Of a stretch of 64,000 bases of DNA, positions 48,601 to 63,000 are shown piece after piece. The stretch comes from Serinus canaria (lineage: Eukaryota; Chordata; Aves; Passeriformes; Fringillidae), in the NCBI RefSeq assembly GCF_022539315.1, contig NC_066317.1, positions 40,208,435 through 40,272,434 of the forward strand, in the 5' to 3' direction. Both the position numbers and the translations under genes were made by a program. Under the pieces are notes generated by a model. The model did no database searches. It saw only the letters and a list, made by a program, of their open reading frames with translations, and was not told the DNA's origin. Each line of letters opens with the position of its first letter. The stretch's first letter is position 1.

Positions 48601-51600
48601 TGGCAGTACTCATGGTGCTGTTGGGTAGTGACAATATACATTTTGTAGTTCTGTCTTGCTGTAAATATCTCTGTGATCCATTGTTTTTCTTAAAGATGTA
48701 TAAAATACAAAGCAAAGAAGTATTGATAAACTACTTTCAATCTTACAACAAAGTTACAGTGATTAAGATTCCTCTAAGGACACACTTTCTTGGATTTTTA
48801 AGTCAGATACAACTTTCAGACTTCACTGCATGAGAATAAAAACTTTGACAAGAAAACACTGGGAAGTTGCTTAGAGATACCACAGAAAGGATTCCTCACT
48901 ATTGAATTAGAATATGAAGTAACTCTACTATCATGTCACAGAGCTGCTTTATGGATCTGTCCTCACTTGGTGTAGTGCTCAAACACAGGAGGGCAAATGC
49001 ATCAAACTTCCAGTCTGGTCAATCAGTGTTCTACATGAAACTTCTGGCCTACCTGGCATTTTGCTTTCTAGCCTTAGTGATGCTTTCTTGCTCCGAGGCT
49101 CACAAAAGCTCTTTTTACCAAATCCACACTGCAACACTTGGTGAACAGGCCTAGATTGGTGTAACTGCTTTCTCAACATATTTTTATTTAGGAGTTATTT
49201 TCATTAACCAAAACACCACTCCTAAGTGAGCAAAGCTTTTTGTTCATTCATTAAGCAAAAAAATTTCTCAAGTATACTGAAATTAAACCACTTACCATAT
49301 GATTCACAAACATCTAATTCTCAGAAGAAAAATTCAGGCACTGGCAGTGGTAGTAATAGAGGACACCTCTGCCCCTCAGCAGCAGTTCCCCTTTAAGGAC
49401 TGTTCCTTCTACCCATACTGAGAACTGGGATCTACCTTGTAAAGACTTGTGCATTTGCAATTTAGTCATCCTGCATGAAATGAACTGTTTCCATAAGCTA
49501 TTTGATAGGATTATTTTCCTCCTTCCAATTTCCACACAAGCTGTAACAGTGCACAGCTGGGTCAACAAAGCCAGGAACATACTTTGACCCACTGATTATA
49601 AGAACAGCTGCCAAGTTTAGTGCATATGAAGGAAACAAACAATTTAACTGAGGCTGGAAAATTGTCCTTCCAGCTTCATGCTTTAGGTTAAAGTAATTGT
49701 GCCCTAAATCTATTGAAAGTTTCTACTATTTCTACTCTGGATTACAGTTCTACAGTAACAGAGATTTAGAAATGTGTCAAAACTTTTCTAAATGTGAATA
49801 TTTAATTTTCAATAATGAAAAAATAAAAGAAATCCATGGTTTCATAAAAGAATTTTCACAGTTTCTACAAAAAGTGCTAATTTTTCCATCAATGCAAGAG
49901 TTTTAGTTAAGTGTCTCAGAAGCCTACCTACACCAATAAATATCATGATCACTTGGTTGTGGTGGTGGATAGGACAAAAAACCAACAAAAACAACAACAA
50001 AATAATCAAAATTCAAGTGGATGTGACAGTTTTGACTGTCAAACCTGCCTTTTACATGCTATGAACTCTGAACCCTTACGTAGCTTTCATTATCTGGAAT
50101 GTAACCATAATGTAACCATATATTACATTTCTATTCAAGGATAATAAATGAAGACATGGAAACATGCAGGCAGAAATACTTTCTTATAGTGAGACTTCAT
50201 GTCACCTATAAAGCCATCAAAACCTTACGATTAACAGACCTCAGCTCCTAGAGCAACACGTCTAGGGGAAATATTAAGTCTTTTTTTTCAACATTGAGAA
50301 CTGAGTTCTAATTTCAGATGCATCCAGCTGTGCTGAAATGATACTCATTTGAATAAGTAGTCAAAATTACAGCAGAAAGCCATAAGCTGTTTTTTTTGCA
50401 AAGAAGCAAATGGAGTTACATTAAAAATTCGACATGATTATCAACATGAAATTAAGTTCTAGACAAATTACAAAAAGCTAATAGTCATTGCAGGAGATGT
50501 ACTATAAAGAAATCATGAGCAAAATTCTTGTTTTAAGTCCACTGTTTTACATAGGTGAGCTAATTTACAGAGATGAATAACTAGCAGGTGTCCAACAGCT
50601 ACCCAGCTCAGAACTACACTTTCCAGAGTAAGTACTACATAAAGCAACACATAAATGCCCAGAAATACAAATGTCAGTACATAAATGCAACACACTGGCA
50701 CCCAAAGATCCCTTCAGATAACTGTTTGTAAACAGGTTTTGTGAAACTAGAGTGGCTTAAAGTTTTCCAACATAGTTCCTTACTCAAAAAAAAGATACCT
50801 CAAATAGCTGAGAACCTGGTAACTTGGGAGCTTAGCTTATAGGGCTTCTAGTTTATAATTCTTTAGGGCTTCTTTTTATTCTATTTTGGCAGTCCCAGTA
50901 CAGCTCAATGCTCTTCTGTTTTGGGAGTCCCAATAGAAGCTCTAGGGAAGAAGAGCTTTGTTTTTTCTCGTATAAAGTATTAAAAAAATAAAATGAAATA
51001 TTTTCCTTTTCAAGGACAATGTGAATTTAGCTCTTTGTTTTGAACTGGGAATACTTAAAATACTTAATTCCAGTGGAAACAGGTCTCAATCAAACTTAAG
51101 ACAATTAGATAATAGGCAAAGAAGCTTCATGTCAGGAAAGGTAAGTCAAACTAGAGGCAGGACAGATTTTTGTCCTGAAGGCACATTGATGCAGCCACAA
51201 AAAGGCACAGATGAGTTAGCAATAGCAGAACCAACTGAAGCTGCTTTATAAGAGTTGTGCAAAAATACAGCAAGAAAATCTTTCAGGCATTACTAAGATG
51301 AGGTCAAAGAAAACTGACAGACATAAAGGACATGCTCCCTGTTAAGCAAGATGGGGTCATAAACATTCAGATCATCCACAGACAAACAAGGTCACAGAAG
51401 ACAGATAGCAAAGATGGAATGCAGTAATGAAAATAATAAAAACCAACAGAAAACATGAGATTGAGGTTGGTGATAAATTTGAAGATTCAAGAGAAGGACA
51501 TGTGCTTATTTATAATTATCAGCTAATAGCTGAAACAACGTACCATTGATGAGACATTTAATTTTACAAATATTTATAGATCACATTTTGCTTACTGCTA

Positions 51601-54523
51601 TGCAAGATACAAAAGAAATCATAAATTTGTTGAAAGTGTGCAAGTTATACAAGAAAATAAAGCCCCTTCTCTCTCTTTCTCTGCAGTTCCATGTTCTCAA
51701 CTTCCCCAGACTCTGTCCTCTGGGATTTGTTAACACTAGAAAAATGGGGAACATTTTAACTAATTCAGAAGCATTTTAACTGGAGAACAGACTTTCAACC
51801 TTTTGCCTGACAACCTGAACACTTTTCACTAGGAATTTACCATACATTGAAACCACTGCATGAAAATTTACTGAGAGGAGAAAGGCCATGCAGGTGGCTG
51901 CCATTGTCTCTATTTGTTTTAATAGATTCTGCTGTATTTTCATTGCCACCAATGTCAGCGGCTGGCAGAATCCTGATCCTGAAATAAATTACTAATATAA
52001 CATGAAAACTCACTCTAATAGTTACATTTTTCAAGAAGGGCATTTTAAGATCATTGTCACAACCAAGTAATAACCATTTGGGAGAATGCACCCAGGGGGA
52101 ATAAATCTCATGATGCCATTGATCCCACCTTTCTTTAAAGCCTATTCTCCCTAATTAGTGCTGAAGAATTCTGAATTAGCTTCCACTAGATTCATCTTTT
52201 GCATGTAATTATGAAGGTACACATATCCTTGAATTAGAAAAGTAGAAAAACTAGAAAAATTGAAGGAGTTTCTATGTGTAGACTAACTTATAAATCACAG
52301 CTTTCTTGGTGACACACCAGATGTTGAAATTCTGTAATGATTGCAGTATTGCAACTTATATCAACATATGTTCTATTCCTTTGTGCTCTGGAGATAAACA
52401 ACTGTAGAGATTCCACTTCTGTTTTAAATGTTAAAGCTTATGTAAGACGTAATTATAGAAGAAATTAGGGTGTGCTGTATTTTGGTACTGAGGTGTGATA
52501 CTGCATTTAAATCAGTACAGTGATATTTTTCAAAAACCTGGAAACAAGTGGATGCTGTAATGTGCAGCTAATTAATATTGCTGTAATTAAGCTAAGAAAA
52601 AGCTACTGAACAGCTTTGCCAGGTGTGTTACATATTAAATTACAAAAGAGTCAACATTCCTGGCACATGACTTGCACCAATAAATCTCACAGTAAATGCA
52701 GCTTTCCTACAGTGATATCCTAATTCTAATAAAAAAAGTCCTGACACAAGCACCTTTACAGCTGGAGTAAAATTCCTAAGTAGTGATGTTGATAGAGTGC
52801 GAGCAAAATGCAAAGCCTTAATTTCTCTATCCAAAGACAATTCTGAAGATTTCTTCCCTGCAGAGAAATCTGACTCATCAAAACAAATCCATCACATGTA
52901 AACAAAGGTCTGCTTGAGACAGCAGACTGAGCATTATACTCTTTGTTTTTAACATAGTTAATTTTACCTGTTGGTTTAAATAATTTTAATGAATTCATAA
53001 AAGTAGGCTTTGAAAAGTTATTTATAAAGCTTTCTTTTAAAAAAAAGGCTCACTTCTCAAAGTATTTAGAAGTTGGTCATGCTCCAAATTTAAAGACTAT
53101 TAGTCAGCTACAATGACTACTTCTAGTAGTCATCAGCAAGCAAAACCTCAAATTACTTCCCACTCTAAATAGGGGGAAAACAGTTGGGTTTGATCTGATT
53201 CGTATTGGATCTTAAGGAAAAGCAGCAAATAACTCAAAATTAGCATCTCCAAAGTTATTCACCTGACTTCTAAGAGATACTCCTCCCTGGGAAAAGGATA
53301 CTTGATATTTTTAACCCTCCAATACACATCCTAAGCAGCATATTAAGCTAAAACTGCCTTGAAGTCTGCCATGCTTCTGGAACAGATGGACATACCAAGC
53401 ATCTCCTGCAGTTTCCCTCTGTTCTATTGAAGACATAAATGTCAGACTTAGCAGACTGATTCATTTTGAAGACTACCAAGTTTTTCAAATAACAGCAAAG
53501 ACAAGTACCACAGTTGGGCAGGCTACCTACAGGCTTCTGCAAGCTCTCTCCTTTAAAGAAGCACATCAGGCAGGCAGGATTTTCTCAGACATGTACACAT
53601 TGAAGTTCCAGGTTCTACAGACTTGGATAATGGCCAGAGCAGCAGGTGCAGAGTCCTTCCCAGGCTCAGTGTCACACATCAAGAACCTTCTCATGCACTC
53701 CAATTCACACTACTCTTGTTTAACAGTGGCATCACCAGCTTATGTCAGTCCATACATCACAGAGCAAGCTGAGCTGCTCACATGGCACGTACAGGGCTCT
53801 GCAAAAACTACATTTCAAAGCACTGCTCAGTGTCAATCAAATCTTTAAACCCTTCCTGCTCTTCAGGCAGATCTCTGTCTAAAGCAGATCCACATCCACA
53901 TTCGTGACACTATTTCAGATTATACAGGCTGACTAAAAAATATCCACTCACATCTTTTATTCCAGCTCAGTGAATATGAAACTCAAACTGAAGTGCTATT
54001 GATATGATTGTGTCTGCCATGCTTCTGACTTGCTTTCATCATGGAGTGACATACAGAACTCCTGGCTCACATAACTGGATGCCTGTACTAAATGCTGAAG
54101 TTATTGTGTATAAAATCTTTCTAGGTACAGCTTCAGCAGGCCGGGATTAGACACTATGTATTTAAAGATCTTTACAAACTGCAGAGCTATTACCTACCAT
54201 CTATTATTACAGCCTGAATCCTGAAAAGCAGTTATTTTTATGAGAAGTACCTGGCTCACCCAGCTCCATGCATAGCCTAGTAGTCAGGACAAGCTGTGCA
54301 GTGTTTTAATTAGTTTCTATGACTTTGATATAAAACTGATCTGGTGCTTCTATCAAGCCCTCTGCACAGAGACCATGCTTAAAGAGATAGTACTGCACTG
54401 CAACTCTTCACCTATGGGTCACCATCCTGAAAAATTCTGCAGGCTCCAATAACAACTGTATTTCTACATGTAAAAATACATTAAAAAAGTTGGAATACAA
54501 TATCATTTAAGACCCCTCTTTTA

Positions 54524-54574
54524 ATTCTGCTGGCCATACTATTGCTGATACAGACCAGGATGTCATTTGCCTTA
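54524..54574 (-). mobile_element. Short CR1 LINE fragment, minus strand
   Basis: CTGCTGGCCATACTATTGCTGATAC and the next 25 bases align by eye with the minus-strand CR1 at 43628-43678 (TGCTGGCCACACTATTTTTG there), including CAGGATG and CATTTGCC. Only about 50 bases are recognisable, with neither element end. Confidence 0.7.
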
Positions 54575-56639
54575 CTGTAAGTGAATTATTCTCTGGATTG
54601 AAATAATTTCATTTCTTGTCTTAAGAATGCTGCATTTAAAAAGGGCCATGCAGAAAAATATCATTAGAAATGCCCAAAACATAATAAACTGGTTCTCAGA
54701 GGTCAGATGTTCAGGGACTAGACACAGTGGAACAAAGTCCATAAGACTCATTTGTCTAGCAAAAGTGCAGCATAAATTCTTTTTAGGTGCTTCTAGTTCT
54801 GTGTTAGCTTGTGTGAAGCTAAGTGCATCTGAATGCTAACATAAGGCTAGAAGAAGCTTGTGACCATCAGTCTCAAAAGCGTTCAGTCATCTCAATTCAA
54901 GAAATCTTTATTCATGTTCTCATACCTTCTGAGTAAGCCATTGCACTGCATATAAAAGAGATTCTCCCAATCTACCCCTTTTCACAAAATATGAATAGAC
55001 CAAAACAGAATCCTGAAAGCAAGCCAGTTCCCACAATTTCTGATGTTAGCTCAGGTCTGTTCAGGGGAACAGTTTAATAGAAGCTCAAGAATATCAGTTT
55101 ACTTCAGCACACAGTATCTTCTATTCTGGGATCTGTGTATTCATTAGCTTTCCACCTTTGCAACATATTACATAGCTACTTAAAGTAATCTGAATCCACC
55201 AATTCACAAGGATTTGAAAGCAGCAAATTCTTCTCATCCTCAGCTTTCCAATATGATCTTTCTCATTTTACAGGAAACTGAAAAATATTATTTCTGTTGA
55301 GTCTTAAGGTAAAATACTGTAGAAAATTCAAGTAGTTACAACTACTCTAATTTTAAAAGCCATGTGTAAAATTTTTGGGTGTTAAAAAAATCTCAGTGCA
55401 ACAGCTAATTGTAAATCTAGTCAGTTTTACAGGACATTTAGGGTGTATTTACATAAACTTATTTGCAGGATGCAAAAGTTATTTATTATAGGTAAAACCA
55501 TTTCTCCTAGGCCTTCAGAAGAGGTTCCTCCCTGTTTAGTTCTCTCAATTGCAAACCAGTTTTTTGGGACAAAATACCTTAGTTCATCCTAGGAAACACT
55601 TAACTAATAGTTCCAGGTACCAGCTCAAGGTGTTTTCTAATTTTAATTCCAAGGGCCCAAATTCTTTCTATACTCTGTGAATTAAGACCAAGCATAGTGT
55701 ACTAAATGTAACAGCATTAGAGCAAAGACTAGGGTGTTCAGTTCAAAGTAACAAAGGCCATTGAAACATTTTAATCCTAAATGGTTTCAGGGCCAAAATT
55801 TGGTGGTGGAGGTAAAACTAAGCTCTCTGTTCTTTACAGCATTATCCTAATCAAATCTGTCATCTAATGTGATCTCACAGGATCCTCAAGTAGGTAGTTT
55901 AGGCTAACTGGCTAACATGAATTTTGTATTCCATCAGAAAAACTGAGCATTACATGGATATTAATTTGTTTTTAATTATATTTTCTAAGAAAACCTAGCA
56001 AATTCTAGTTAAAACATTGTACATCTACAAAGTATGTTCTACTTCATCTTCTGATCTAGTATCTCATCCAAATTCTTCACTGAAGACATGCAATCCTTAT
56101 CCTGGATGCATCAAACAAGATCTACAAGTGCAAAAACACTCTATACTAAAAGCCATGCTGACATTATGAAAGGGCAAGAACTTAAAATTCTAGTGCCTGT
56201 GCATCGACTGCATGAGGCTATGGAAATCTGCACAAAATGTATATGTATGATCTCCACATTTATGAACACCACACTGCATCACTGCGATGTTATATGTAAC
56301 AATATTGTTGAGAAGACAGGATATTGCTATTAATTTTGCCAGCCTGTACTTCACAGCAACTGGTAGGTAGTAGCCTTTAGACACAGATTACTTTTATATT
56401 TTTGAATAAACCATAAGAAAAAAAAAATCTGGAGAAATGAAAAAGAAACAATATCTTCTGGGGAAATATAAAATAAACTATAAAAATCTGGTTATTATAA
56501 TACTTCAGAAAAGCATTTTCCATTAATTTGACAAGATGTGATTATATTCATTGTATGGAAAATGTGATGCCTTAGGTTTTTTGCTTTTATATTTTTCAGA
56601 TTCTGTGCTGCTTTAGTGTGCAGTTCTAAGCTTCATATA
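54575..56639. other. AT-rich non-coding DNA, nothing recognised
   Basis: No gene, RNA or repeat identified. The frame at 56088-56333 has no motif. Confidence 0.6.
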
Positions 56640-57015
56640 AAGGGATGGTAAGCTCTCTTCACAGAATAGGTAGACAAAACAATTCCTTTCCTAGCTGGGG
56701 AGCAAGAACAACTGATCCAAATTTGAGGCCCAAGAGCATTAAAACATGGACTGAAGAGAGAAAAACAAGCAGCATGTGACTTCATAACATAAAGCTGTAA
56801 TTAAACAATTAACTCCAGTATGCAAATGGACCAGAACTCATAAAAGTGAGAGACCTCATGAGTGGTTGCCCATTTTGTGATCATTGTGGGTTCATCTTGG
56901 GTGTAGCCCTGGCTGGACTCCTGTACTGCCCAAGGTGTGTCCATTGAGGCCTTTTAATAAATCCCTACTTTATGATTTAACTTCATCTAGCCTCTCTTCT
57001 AGGTCAGCCTTGACA
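56640..57015 (+). mobile_element. Endogenous retrovirus LTR (solo or truncated), passerine type
   Basis: The segment has LTR architecture. A TATA-like CATAAAAGTG lies at 56839-56848, a compact R region follows, AATAAA is at 56956-56961, and a pyrimidine-rich U5 ends in CTTGACA at 57015. The run of GGGTTCATCTTGGGTGTAGC, GGACTCCTGTACTGCCCAAG and CCATTGAGGCC resembles ERVL-type LTRs common in songbird genomes. No gag, pol or env remnant is adjacent on either side, so this is probably a solo LTR. The left boundary is uncertain and I could not find a target-site duplication. Confidence 0.6.
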
Positions 57016-60000
57016 AGGCAGCAAATGAACTATAAAAAGTAATATAATTATATGGTATAGGTTCAGCCTGTTTTACCTTTTCTCAGCAATACTGCAAGGC
57101 TTGTGGCTATTTCAGCAGAACACATTTCAGCTGTATCCAGAGTATGAGCTAATAAAGCAAGCTAACTCAAATGACATTTGCTCATTTTAGTGAAGATTGG
57201 CAAGAATTTTCTTGTTGCAGAGCAGTGAGGTGCATATAGAGGGACTATGCACCCTCTTCTCCATCACACCTTCCCCCTCAGTCATTGAAATCTAGTGTAA
57301 GCAGCAGTTTTCTTTTTCACCAGGTTATGGCAGCACCTCATTTCACACTTGAGTCATTCCCCACATCACTTAGAGCTCAGAATAAACTCATCAATTTTCA
57401 CATAGGAAAAGCACAGCTACACCTTTCATCAGGAGCACCATTCATTCACTGGTTCTCCCAAATACACTTCCACCTAACTACTCCAACTGAGCAAAGTGAT
57501 CCAACAACTGAGAAATGTTTTTAAGATCCCTAGACACAGATAATTTTCTGATCCATACTGGCAAGATTCCTCATAGTTTAACCTCAAGTAGTACACAGCA
57601 ATTGCATGGATTACTAAAGCAGTTTTGATTTTCTTGATTTCAGATTGTTGTCATGATACATCTAAGTTCTCATCTGCACAGTGGATAGTGATATTAACAT
57701 TTCTACATTATTCTTAATAGTTATTCTATAAACTAATACTGAAGACTATTTCCTTGATATTTAAATGCTCTTTTGATACCTACTGCACTACAGAGTCACT
57801 ACTGCCAAATGCAAACAGGATTTTATGAAAGGACTCCCTGAAACACTAGAACTCTAAGTCTATATAAATATTATTCAAATAGTTTTATGAAGTATTTGGT
57901 GTGTTTCACAGACTTTCTGGCAAGGGCTTCAAGCCTCTGCTCCCCCATGTCTGTTGCTGAGAAACACAGAGCCCAGTTTTCAAGCTTTTACAGCACAGAT
58001 GCAAGCACTACCTTTATATAAAACCAGCCTGGCATATCTTGTATGCCATACCCATCAGGCTTGCAAGAAAGCACATTTCTACAGAGAGAGAACATGTGCT
58101 CAATATCCAAATTAGTAGACACAAAATGCATATATGTCTGTAAGAAACACTGCCTGTTTTTAAGTCTAGCAAGCAAAAGAAATGAAAATGTAAATTTTAT
58201 AAAAGTCTGGCTTTACTTTATCTGAGGAAACACATTTCTGTGGTAGCCCTGAGGCACTCATGATTATGTCAATTTATCCTTCACTTCTCTATATAAAGAT
58301 TGATCTTTCCCTCCTAACCAGTAATAGTTAAATTACTTAAAACCCATATATTTTCAAGGGAAGCGTTTAATAGAAATAGTCTGTTCAATAGCAGCCTACT
58401 CAAACAGCTAAAATCCAATCCAGCAACTATTAAAATAACAAAATAACTATCTGGTGGTTCTTAATTAGCTATTTTTAATTTTATTACACAGAGACTTTTT
58501 AGTATTCCTTTTAGGTGCTATTCTAGAGTGTTAATTTAATATAATTGGCATTATAAACTGACTTTACTCTCTGATACATCAGCTTAGATGTGTATATATG
58601 AGTAATAATACATTTAAAGGCCTACACAAGTAAGAAAACATAAGGAAATCTAAAAAGTCTAACTGTACAGAACTGATTACTCAGTGTGTGATGTGCTCTG
58701 AAGCCTGAATTTTATCTTTTATTAGCTATATTGAAAAATATCCCTCAAGAACACAAATTACAATATACCACCTTGGTTCACTCAGTCTGGGCTAGCTCTA
58801 GCATGATCCTGTGGGTTATTTTCACCCTAGAGTGCAGTGTGGATAACAGATCCATGGCATCACATATTTTATAGGTCCATCTTGTCTAACTACACGATTT
58901 GTTAATGGAGACACCTGCAGGGCCTCCATATATGATTTTTTTAAAGTGCCATTAATAAAGGTGGCACATAAAAAATGTTTTTTTATAGTTCTAGTTAATA
59001 TCAATTTGCATTGATATAACTAGAACTATACAGAAACATTGCTTGTCCTTGTGTTTACACATGAAATAGGAACAGATGCCTTAGCTTTCTTTTCTAATGA
59101 AGTCTCTTAATTAGAGGCTCTCTTAAGGCTTTATTAAAGATACTCCCATGCTTCCTGCCTCTCAGTCTGTGGCTGCAGTATTATAGCTCTCTATCTTTTG
59201 GGAGATCTATAGGGAAAGGAGTCACTTTTGGTGCCCAGTTGTCACACTGAAACAACCTATGAGCCAAAGAAGATGTATCTAGAATGACACATTCATAAGA
59301 CTGGTGTGAAACAATCCCTCAGTATGGAGTCTCCTCCACAAAACTGGTAAAACTTTGGGCTTAGGATCACCTCTAGCCCATTAGTCTTTGCAACTCTTCT
59401 GGAACTAACTTCCCATGAACCTTGTCCCCTTGCAAAGAAAAAAGGTTTGAAGATAAATGCAATTACAAAAATTAAGTGCATTAACTTCTCTAAGTGGTAC
59501 TGGTACTTTTGTTTATTTTCTCCCATTTTTTCTTTTGAAGAATTCATCTTCACCCTTACCCATTCACCCCAGGAAATCAGTTTTCAGGCTCATGCACACC
59601 TTTTCTTTATGTTTATTAAAGATCAGATTTTCCCTTTTGCACTGCCAAAGGCACGTGATCCTCAGAAAAATTTAAACACTAAAAAAAAAAATTTAAATTT
59701 TTTTTAAAGTAATTGCTTTTCTTCCACATAAATATACAGTTCAAAGTAATTTATCCACAAGAAATTTTCCTCCAAGCACTGCTTTTGTGAAGTGTAAATC
59801 ATTGATGACTTTTTAAATTTTGCACATAAAAAAGCACTGAGTACTTTTCCAATTCTCCTGTTATCTTAATATATATATACACTCATAAATATAGTTATAT
59901 TAATGTACATGAAACAGCAATACTCCCAACTGCCCCAGAAAAGCTGGAAAAACACTGACTTTTTTTCTTTCTTTACACTTAAAAATGTCTAAAGGAAAGC

Positions 60001-63000
60001 AATTGAACATCCAGGTTTCACTATCTAGATAATCTAATTCTTAAATATAATGTAATTGAAGTCCTGTCTATATCTAACTCCTCATGCCTTTTAATTACTA
60101 TAATGACAAGTTGTTGTTTTTTATTTTTTTTTTGTAGAGAATCCACAAATCAAAATATGTACAAAGCACAAAGTATATAAACATGAGGAAAAGGGTAGCC
60201 AGCTAAAGTAAAGCAGGGTAATGAAAATGTGTGATCAGAGTATTGTCATGGAAATAAATAAAATTGTCTGTGTTGAGCAGCTTATCTGAGAACACATTAT
60301 CTGTAGACTGTACAGCTGTATTAGAGAGTATACTTTAGTTAATTTGGAAGCCTTTGAAAGAAAGAATGGCACCTGGAACTGAAAATCTATCATAGTGATT
60401 GGTGAGCTTTTCACCCATAAGGTGTTTGACCAATAACACAAGATATAACCTGCATCCACTGAACTTCAGCTATGCCAGTGCTTTGGTAAGAAAATGAACT
60501 AGCTCAAGTTGAGAAAATTACAGACACAAGCAGTTGACCAATTTGTTCCTGCTTATCATATCAGGATATAAACTTAAATGAGCTTTGAAGATGCAATCCT
60601 AGCAAGTCACCAAAGATCAGAACTGTGATATGTCCCTGTAATTTCAGAAAATGCCATCAGTTTCTGTACTACACTTAAACATGCTACCCCCATGTGGCAC
60701 ACATGCTCTGCCTTGACATAATTACCATATGTCATATTTTATTTGAAAACACTTACTTAAATACAATTGTTGCTACTTTCCAGTGTTGCAACAACAGAAC
60801 TATGAGAACAAGAAATGCCAGCCTCAGTTTAGAAGTACAGTATTTATTCAAATACACTACATCCATCAGTGCTGATAGATGGATGCTATAGACAGAAGAC
60901 AAGAGATGACATTCGCTGAGAGGAAAAAAACACCCTGAAAATTTCTGGTCAATTAAATTTCTCTGGATCTTTAGCTTCAGCTTGTTGAATTGTCCTTTAA
61001 ATTGTCCTGAGACCAACAAAAATATTCAACATACTAATAGCTGCTTTTTATTATAACTCTTAACAGCATTAATATGATAACACTGAGTAGTGACAGAAGG
61101 GCTATCACTGAGCATATTTCAAGCAGTCCACTTCCACCAAACCTCCATCTCCACTACTGCAATCCACTGAAGAGCCATGGTCTGACTCAGTTATTAGTCT
61201 GCAGGTTACAGTCTCCTTTCACCATTCCTTAAATATGCTCATGTAGATCATCAGTAAGATGATGCCTTGTCACCCCAGCAGCAGCTTCTTTCCAATTTTG
61301 ACTAAATATTTAAGTGCCACTTGTTTCACAGCAATACACAAAACCAAAAAAAGGCTTCTGTAATTAGCTATCTTTTCCAGCTTATTTTAAATATCAATAT
61401 ATAAAATATAGAGTGGAGATCAGTTATAAAGACATGCAATTTAATCACTTAAAAAACCAACAGTTTACATTACAAAAGTGCTTTCTGGAAATACATCCTT
61501 TAACCTAATGCATCAATAGCCTAGCAATCCCAATAAATCTTCTATTTTGAAAGAAATATTCAATTATAATGAAAATATGAATACCTTGAAATGAGAACAC
61601 TCCAGCAAAATAGGGTTGCAGCCTGCTTGCCAGATAGTGTGCAGGTTATAACACAGCACATGCCTGCACCCTTGCAGTGTTGCCCTTTCTCTGTCCTGCA
61701 TGGCAGCCTTTACTACCCCACGAGGCATGTACCACATACGTGTTGCATTCACACTCTGGGAAGAAGAGCAATCAAATCTGTTACTTGTTAGGAAGTATCA
61801 AACCTTTACCTCCTTGCCCATCTGACAGGATGGCTGCTGAGCTCACTACTCACACCTTCACCTTCAGCTGGGCTCATTTATTTCCCAGGAGACACATTCA
61901 GAAAACTGAGAGTTACAGGAACAGTAGCAGGTTCCTGGGGGAGGGGAAATTCCAAACCAAGAAAAGCTTCTCAAAAAAGGTTTATAGCTTTCCAAGCTTA
62001 CATGTAGACTAAACAAGGACAAGCCTAATAAAATTAATTGCTTCACAATAGCAAGCTTTGTGTTTACATTCTGAAAATACTGTAAGCTGTATCTGCTTAA
62101 AACAATATTGAATGGTCAGGTGGTTTGCAGTTTTAAAGCATGTTAGCATAATCAGCCTTAAATTAAAACAGATGGGAATGACAGATATGTTAAGGTTATT
62201 AAAGACCTCTAAAGGATAGAGTTAAATAAGGTTACCTAATCCATCTTAGAAGGGTATTATGAACTGCATCACTTAAGCAAGAATAGCATTCTTGTATCTA
62301 TTTTTGATTTTACAAGACTAAATGAAATTGCCAACACAATTTAGCCAATGGCATGCACATAATATATGTCTACTTGTCTCAGTTTTTGAGTGAGAAAACA
62401 GGATGTTTACTGATATTGAAAGGCTTTCATACAGACCTTTTAACAATGAAGATGATAATTCTCCTGATGTTGCAGTTCATAGTGAATGCTCACCAATGAG
62501 AACAATGTATCAGCATATACTAAATCAGCATATAGTATCTATTTAGGGAGAATGAGAATTCTACCACTAAAACCCTCAAATATTGTGGTACAGACTTCTC
62601 AGATGTTCCTTTAAACAAAACCCAAAAACACCCAAGCTCTTCAAAGCTTACAACACATTGTTATTTTCACCTGTGCAAAGTGTGTAATACAAATTTAAGT
62701 TAACAACCTTATCTTCATACATGCAACAGCTATTTACTTGCCTTTTAAGGGCTGGTTCTTGCTACCATAGCTATGATAAAAATGTCTGTGATACCTCAAT
62801 GTCTGGTGTACACAAGTGGAGTGGGAACCTCACCTCAAGCTTCCACCTCTGTACCAAAACTGTGTTTTCTTCCTGTGAAACATGTTCCAGCTAAGAGTTT
62901 TCAACCAGCAGCCAAATTAGCTTAAAGCTTTCTAGTTATATACAAATGAGGTGGAAAACACGGCCAAGAGCCTGCTCACATCAGAGGGAGAAAAACCTCA

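Larger units (their letters stand above)
43999..54523. other. AT-rich non-coding DNA, simple repeats only
   Basis: No gene recognised over about 10 kb. Scattered frames (up to 100 codons) lack motifs. Simple sequences are listed separately. A segment ending at a GTAAGT donor at 51140 has an open frame but a poor acceptor and is not called. Confidence 0.6.

Noticed and set aside
48549..48833. 94-codon frame starting with a GKGKGK repeat
   Set aside because: The start is a product of the purine microsatellite. The rest has no motif.
49296..49319. Possible 24-base minus-strand microexon between a T-rich acceptor and GTAAGT
   Set aside because: Microexons of this size exist, but without conservation or transcript data the match is not better than chance.
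51076..51139. Exon-like segment ending at AAAG|GTAAGT
   Set aside because: The donor is good but the upstream acceptor lacks a pyrimidine tract and the peptide is not recognisable.
54139..54165. CGGGATTAGACACTATG, reminiscent of a mitochondrial 12S rRNA motif
   Set aside because: Similarity covers only a dozen or so bases and lacks the flanking rRNA sequence, so a nuclear mitochondrial insert is not supported.
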